Source: Engraulis encrasicolus (taxonomy: Eukaryota > Chordata > Actinopteri > Clupeiformes > Engraulidae). Taken from it: a stretch of DNA of 64,000 nt. The translations under genes were made by a program, and so were the position numbers. Shown in pieces: positions 58,213 through 64,000 of the stretch; position 1 is the first letter of the stretch; each line of letters opens with the position of its first letter. Location of the stretch: contig NC_085871.1 in the NCBI RefSeq assembly GCF_034702125.1, forward strand, positions 28,632,076 to 28,696,075, read 5' to 3'. The notes beneath the pieces are model-generated. The model was not told the origin of the DNA and ran no database searches. It saw nothing but the letters and a program-made list of their open reading frames with translations.

Positions 58213-61200
58213 CTGTGAAGTACATTATAAGGTACGTACATACGCATCATAACAGACTTTGGAAAAGACCAGCCATAGAGGTAGGACATTAGACTAGAGG
58301 TGACGCCACCCACCCTGAGCAATGTAAAGAAATGGAGAAGGGTGCTCCCCTCTGTCAAAAATGGCAGCGTGAAAATGTGATCATTTTTATAGACCATATA
58401 AGGAGAGTAGTTGAAATGTGCTGCTAAAAATGTACCTAATAGGAGTGTAACGATACACTCAACTCAAGATTCAGTTCATATCGCGGTGTGATACACCCCA
58501 TGTTTTTGAAAGGTGTCTTTTTACACTTTTGTCACATTTAATTGTAAATTACCAACAAAACATGATATTGATATGATATTGTATAGATAGAAAAGGTTAC
58601 AAGAGACTACTAAATATATTTTTTTAAAGTTTAAACATAATAATGAGGATAATTTGAAGCTTGGAAGCACTATTACGTCATATCATGTGGTTGTTTTCTG
58701 GACTAAAGGCCAACAGAACTTTGAAATTGTGTACCACGATACAGCGCCCTTGCATTGCAATACAGTATTGTGACTGCGTATCACGATTTCTTCGCTCGAT
58801 ACTGTATTATTACAGCTCCACTACCCAACTAATATGAACTGGTATTATAATGTAGTATTTTATCCACTCATATGATTTAAGTAGATATTTAACCTGACAT
58901 TTCAATCCAATATGTTACTTCATATTCACACAATTTTATGCCATTTTTTTGACAAAGGTGGGCATATTCTCATTCATTTGCAATGACTAAAGAGCACAGT
59001 TTTCCAGTGTTGTCACGAATTGCTCTGTTACCTCTAATCTAATGTTCTACCTCTATGAGACCAGCCTTAAATGATCTGTTGAACTAAACCCTCGAACTTC
59101 TATGGCATAGAATCTATGCAGTTAATATTTAACAATCCAACCTAAAACAAAAATCACACAATCAGAAAAAGAACTTCTCTTGGCTAAAGCACGACTGTGA
59201 TTATTGTGTTAAGACATTGCTGGCTAAGGACGTACCTGGTTAAAGTAGCGCTGCATGAACTTGTAGATTTCACATAGGGCCACCGACTCATTGAACACAT
59301 GCTCGTGCTTCTACATGGCAAAAGGGTGAGAGAGAATGACAGCAATGAATGAAGAGAAGTTAGTTACTGTTCCTCCCACCATCATTCAGTACCAGTGGCT
59401 GTTAGTTATGTTCCCCATGACTCTTAATATACGGTAGACTCTTCATGTATTTCTGTGTATGACATGGTGTCAAACTCTCGCAGGATCAAAGCGACTGCAG
59501 ATGAATCTTGCAAGACCTCCAGCTGCGTATTCCCATTGATGTTCATTGCAAAGGGTCTGCATACAACCTCCAAGGTGATGAACCCTTGAACTGGTTGGCC
59601 AAACGTTCACTGATGTCTCTGTAGACGCGTTGTCCCACCCCCCTAAAAGTTTGCACTGCACGCCACTTCAACTCCTCCTCCCCACCTGTCCCCCTGTACC
59701 TCACACATGATGTGCTACGTACAGTAGATCAAACTGGTGTGAGCTCAACATCTCGAGCATATTTGTTGTCGACTTTAAATGCGCTGTGTTTTAACACCAC
59801 CCACGTTGTGACGGCAAATTCTCGCTGATGTACTTTGCAACGTTGATAGACACCTTGTGAGCTTAGAATTACAAGGTTCTATCTCCGTTTAGGGCAGTTC
59901 TGAGATATTAAGCATCAAAGTTTTTACATCCCAGCTGTTTTGTGAGATCGAACCTCTTTATTGTATTAATTACAAAAACAACACCACACAGGCATTAATA
60001 AACATGTAATGGGTCAGATTATGTCAAAATCTCAATTTCCACCAAAAATGGAGATAGACCCTTATAATTCTCAGCTCACGTCATGTTGGTCTTGAACGCA
60101 CCTTATAGTAGGTGCAATCGAAATTCCGCAACGACTACATGCACATGTAGACAGCAATGAGTTCTGGCTGAAAATGTTGCATGATGGTTAAGCTAGATTT
60201 ATGCTTATGACGCATAGAATCTGCGTCCGTCAGTTTTCTGTCTATGCGAGTCCACGCCCCCCTCTCAGAGGCTCTGCGCCCGTCGTCGAGCGCCTCGAAA
60301 AAATTCTAACTATCCATCGGACGGACGCGGAGTACGCAGACAAAAAGGCACTATGATTGGTCGTCTCGCTACTTCCTTGTTCTGTTCTTGTGGCAGCGCA
60401 ATGCCAGTAGTTTGAGAGAGCAGAGCTGTATTCTGTTAAAAACGTTATTAATGCCTTGTGTGTAAATGTGTGTAAATACACGAAGCTACAAGCTAAGTAA
60501 CAAACAATGCATCAGTTGAACACTCGTGGCACAATGCCTGTGGTTTTACTACCGTTCCTCCACCGAATGTAAACACACATCGGCAGAATCAACTGTCTTT
60601 ACATGCTTGCATTTTCTGCTCCTGAAAGACTGGGCAAGTCAAATAATGATACCAGTGCATTGCCTTTGCAATTTGTGTGAAAATACCTAGCTAACCGTGA
60701 TAGAAAGCAACATTGCTTAATAATGACCGCAGTGCTTACAATGTAGTGAAAGTAGCCTAATCGCGCAATTTCAAATGTGGCTCGCGACGAGACCTCGGAC
60801 CTCGCAGAACTCGCAGATGCATGAATACATGGCCACTCCCACGCGAGTTTTGACGAGCGCAGTTGCAGAAGTCTAATCTGACCTTTAGATTTCCTGTCCA
60901 ACTTACCAAATTTCAGTCATGTTGCGTCGACCAGGTGACATGTCACATGGTGTCAAACTATCGCGGGATGAATGCGACTGCAGACGGACCTTGTTTGTCA
61001 CAGTTGCTTATCCCTGTTGGTGCCCGTCTGCAAGGGTCTGCAGACCGCCTCCGAGGTCATGCGCCCATGAACTGGTTGGCCAACAACCCACTCACGTGTG
61101 TATGTATGTAGGTGCCTTCTCTCATACCCCTACACAAGTTTGCACTGCTCTCCACTTCAGCTCCTCCACACCTCACACGTGTTTCTGCTGGTGGATCATC

Positions 61201-61904
61201 GTCTCGTGCATATTTGTGGCCGACTTTAAATGCACTGTGTTTAATACCACCCACATCGTGACAACAAGTTCTCGCTCACGTGCTTTGCCTATGTCGATCG
61301 ACGGCAACAAAGTCGATTGCGCCTAGTAACTACATCTCCAGACATTTCCTGACAGGGGATGAAGGGAAATGTGGTGAAGATAGAGCACCTTAGACTCTCC
61401 TTGCAGAAAATCCTTTAAAACACATACCTATGTATGTCTACGTTTTTTTTTTTTGGGCAACATACTGTACTGTGATGTAATGTAGTAAAGATAGGGCGCC
61501 TTAGAAGGTGTTTACAAGTGTACTGATATTTCTGAAAACACTTTGGTTTGGACCTCTCATTTACATGTAAACAGAGTTTTAGAAAGTGAATTTCAAACTC
61601 CGGTTTTAAAAATGATCCCGTTTAGGTGGCTAAAACGTAGTTTTTATTTTTTATCAACATAATATGTTTATAAATTAACAGATAAAGAAACCTCTGGATT
61701 TTTGAAACCTCTGCACCTTAAAATATATTTATAAAAATATAAAAGAAATAAAAATCTCAGTACCCTCGACTCTTCCTGCAGGAAGTCCTTGAAGTCCTGG
61801 CCGCTGAGAGGAGCCTGCTCCTGGACGCGCTTGTAGTAGGCCCTCACCTCCTGCTTGTACAGGGGGATGTCTTTGGCGTAGAGAAGCTTATTGGTTGGGG
61901 TGTG
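58108..61904 (-). CDS. plxnc1: Plexin (most like plexin C1), last three coding exons; 5' part beyond right edge
   Basis: Plexins are single-pass semaphorin receptors with a split cytoplasmic GAP domain acting on Rap/Ras GTPases. Exons at 61764-61904, 59236-59310 and 58108-58212 join in phase (47 + 25 + 34 residues, all phase 0). They encode the family-invariant NKLLYAKDIPLYKQEV, then YYKRVQEQAPLSGQDFKDFL and EESR, then FNESVALCEIYKFMQRYF, and a C-terminus ending RLFESKKKTSWE. The first motif and the EIYKF/RY helix are diagnostic of the end of the plexin GAP domain. The short Lys-rich tail ending in Trp resembles plexin C1 more than the A, B or D classes, as I recall them; the subtype is an inference. 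A MITE starts about 10 nt past the stop codon, so the 3' UTR is largely transposon. Confidence 0.85.
58439..58825. repeat. hAT-like MITE
   Basis: TAGGAGTGTAACGATACACT on the left and ATTATTACAGCTCCACTA on the right; inner GATACA/TATCACGAT pairs. In the last intron of the plexin gene. Confidence 0.6.
59236..59310 (-). CDS. plxnc1: Plexin penultimate exon
   Basis: 75 nt, acceptor GCCATGTAG|AAG and donor AACCAG|GTACGT. It encodes KHEHVFNESVALCEIYKF and MQRYFNQ, the last helices of the GAP domain. Confidence 0.85.
59455..59850 (+). repeat. Dispersed repeat K, copy 2
   Basis: GGTGTCAAACTCTCGCAGGA and CGACTTTAAATGCGCTGTGT match 60940-61270. In the plexin intron. Confidence 0.7.
60107..61329 (+). 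mobile_element. Repeat K, fullest copy, with nested insertion
   Basis: TAGTAGGTGCAATCGA mirrored by TCGATTGCGCCTAGTA marks the ends. The insertion at about 60190-60890 splits GATGGT and TTTCCTGTCCAACTT, which are nearly joined in the 50745 copy. Confidence 0.7.
60190..60890. mobile_element. Insertion inside repeat K, possibly PIF/Harbinger-type
   Basis: Starts AGCTAGATTTATGCTT, ends CTAATCTGACCT, between TTA and TTA, a 3-bp target as in PIF/Harbinger elements. Ends match only loosely. Confidence 0.45.
61764..61904 (-). CDS. plxnc1: Plexin antepenultimate region exon (NKLLYAKDIP)
   Basis: 141 nt, acceptor GACGCACAG|CAC and donor CGAGG|GTACTG. It encodes HTPTNKLLYAKDIPLY through FLQEESR. A (CTGT)n tract begins about 20 nt upstream of the acceptor and supplies much of its pyrimidine content. 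Confidence 0.88.
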
Positions 61905-61919
61905 CTGTGCGTCAAACAA

Positions 61920-61921
61920 GC

Positions 61922-61981
<60 letters not shown>
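61920..61981. repeat. (ACAG)n tetranucleotide next to plexin exon
   Basis: About 15 units, 15 bp from the exon at 61764-61904. Confidence 0.97.
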
Positions 61982-62649
61982 CACTGTGAATTTCGAAATA
62001 ATATAATACAACAATAAAAATGTAAAAAAAACAAGGACAACAACAAAAGTGTAACAAAACACAAGGACAACAACAAAAATGATCGCTAATATTTAACTAG
62101 CAATATATTCAACATTAAAAGTGATAACAATGATAAGAGCATGATTGTGTTTAAACACACAGGCCCCCATTGTGATTTTGAATAATGGGGTTTAAAATAA
62201 TTAGTAAGGCCTAGAGATGGACTTTCGCTTTCACACTTCTACAACAAAAGTCATAGCTTCATAATGACCTACCTAAATCATGCCTAAAGCACTGCTAGCA
62301 GCCCAACAAGTGACTTAAGGGGCAGTTGTACTTGTACTTCATATTGCTGTGCAGGGAATAAACACATACTGATAAATATACGGCACCATCTAGTGTTCCT
62401 ATCATGTCACTACTTGAATTTAACAGGGTTCCCACTCTTTTTCAAAAATCATTTTCCAGGACATTTCCAGGACATTTCAAGGACTATTTTTAGATAATTC
62501 AGGACGGATATTTCATCTGTCGGACCCACAATTGGACATACACAGCGACACACAATGCATTTTAGAGACAATGTGACTTTAAGGTTGAAATGAGTTGTAA
62601 TGAATGAGTACAGTGTGTTAGGGAAGAGGGTACGTCCAAAGACGTCATA

Positions 62650-63290
62650 AGAGCATAGTATGGCATGACCGCAAGGGGAGTCACTTTCTTCTTCTGCAGT
62701 TAATACTAAGGAGACTAGTGATAGGAGGGATTACATTAAACACTGACAACTGGATCTCCTCTCTTGACCAATTTTGCGAAGTTACAGAGTTCAGATTTAA
62801 TCCATTATGGCGGTGCACCCACTGACCATGAGCACAGTGTCTTTAAGCAATGTCCTCGGACTACACCTAACCCAATGCATTTTCCATTGAGTGATACTTC
62901 TTATCCAATGTACGTTATTTGCTTAGTACTGGCGGCAAGGTAAAATGCAAAGCCACTACCGCCAGGGCCGGAGTGTGGAACAGGTCATAGGACATAGTGA
63001 ATTTGTGTCAGCTGTAATTAAGGCTGAATGACAGCTGTCATTTAACCACAAACTGAACATTGACGACAGGACATCCTATTTTGACTGGGCCGGAACTAGC
63101 AGCAGCTCCTCGCACCCACAATGCAATTCAAATTGTGGAGTTTCCAGTGTCACAATTTTTAGCGATCATGGCCTTGCATCCACTGCGCATGGTGTCCCCG
63201 GGCTACGCCCCCATACTACACCGTGGCCAATGCAATTTCCTGCGAATAAGCGTTCTTATCCATTCTATGTTCTTTGCCCAAAGGTATTGA
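62650..63290 (+). repeat. Dispersed repeat J, copy 2 (without MITE)
   Basis: GCATAGTATGGCATGACCGC to TTCTTATCCATTCTATGTTC; shows the empty TTAA site at about 63017-63022. Confidence 0.78.
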
Positions 63291-63294
63291 CCTG

Positions 63295-64000
63295 GGTTGC
63301 GGTTGAAGATCACCAGCTGTCCCACTAGTAGGAATCTGCTGGAGCATGGCGACCACACCCCTATGTCAAATTTCGCAAGCCCAGCACGTGCAGCCTCTGT
63401 TCAACTGAAATACTTTCTGATCCACAAAACATTAATTCGGAATTAAATGAAAGTGCAATGTAAACTCACATTAATGTCACATTATCTCAGAAATTAATAC
63501 CTTAATAGTCTCTCTCTTATCGCAAAAATTAGTGTACTTGGATTTAAATGCATTCTCCACAAGACTTGACTTTGACTTTCTTGCTCACCAACCATTGTGG
63601 CCAGTGGTTTGTGTCTTTCTGCAAGCCAGTTTTGTTGCCAGGTTCGGAATATTCTTGCATACAAACAATCAATGCGACTACTGTGATTTGTCACACCAAA
63701 TATCAAACTAGCTTTCAAAGTGGCTAGTGAGACTGAAAGCTCTGATCTCCAAAAAAGATAGCAGTACAATTTTTTGTAAGGAAGTGCTAGCACTGCCTAT
63801 TTGTAGGCCTATTATGACCGTAAGCAGGTTTTCGAGAGATATATAACGCCATGGTATCAGCTAGTGACTTTTCAGCAAGCCAACTAGCGACTTCTAGCGA
63901 CTTTTGGCAACACTGAGTCAAAGAATATGACTGTGTATAAGTGCAATCAAAGATGGCAACCTGACCAAACTGTGTGTGTGTGTGGACAATAAAGTATTCA
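63295..64000. other. Right edge, inside the plexin gene, no exon seen
   Basis: Only the TGGCCAGTGGTTTGTG / CTAGTGACTTTT repeat also seen near 56765-57150 and a short TG run near 63970. Confidence 0.45.

Overview
The window is vertebrate nuclear DNA, most likely from a teleost fish. Its genes are split into exons with GT-AG introns. The rest is dominated by long CA/TG, GA/TC and ACAG microsatellites, tRNA-derived SINEs, an L2-like LINE, a Gypsy-type LTR fragment, and a dense crowd of hAT, Tc1/mariner, Mutator-like and TTAA-inserting non-autonomous DNA transposons, often nested in one another.

Layout: all three host genes lie on the minus strand. From right to left they are: (1) about 58.1-61.9 kb, the last three coding exons of a plexin, most like plexin C1, whose upstream exons lie beyond the right edge; (2) 17.8-42.4 kb, a complete ten-exon SLC22 transporter of the OCTN (SLC22A4/SLC22A5) type, here called gene B; (3) 0.97-12.2 kb, the first six coding exons of a tandem paralogue, gene A, whose last four exons lie beyond the left edge. 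All complete exons have the lengths I expect for SLC22A4/A5 (393, 104, 155, 172, 127, 101, 215, 183 and 136 nt, then a short last exon), and the phases join without a break.

The two transporters form a head-to-tail array with about 5.6 kb between the stop of B and the start of A. They are a patchwork. Most of exon 1 and all of exon 5 are nearly identical, while exons 2, 3, 4 and 6 have clearly diverged, which suggests gene conversion. Gene B has lost the usual start codon (ATT instead of ATG) but has in-frame ATGs upstream, and it carries a second, decayed half copy of exon 5 in its fifth intron. Both copies lack the GKS residues of the Walker-A-like motif that mammalian OCTNs have at residues 218-225.

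Accessory DNA: a transposon-type open frame with a cysteine-rich tail is at 4.4-5.2 kb, followed by a Tc1-like element inside one arm of a direct duplication. A 6.6-kb hAT-type composite with an 8-bp target duplication fills 44.06-50.65 kb. It holds a near-perfect inverted repeat with 360-bp arms around the start of a THAP-like zinc finger, a tandem satellite, and a long-TIR element with a telomere-like array at its centre. Intron and intergenic stretches are otherwise mostly repeats; no further host gene, tRNA or rRNA gene was recognised. All assignments come from reading the sequence; family names rest on remembered family features, not on a database search.
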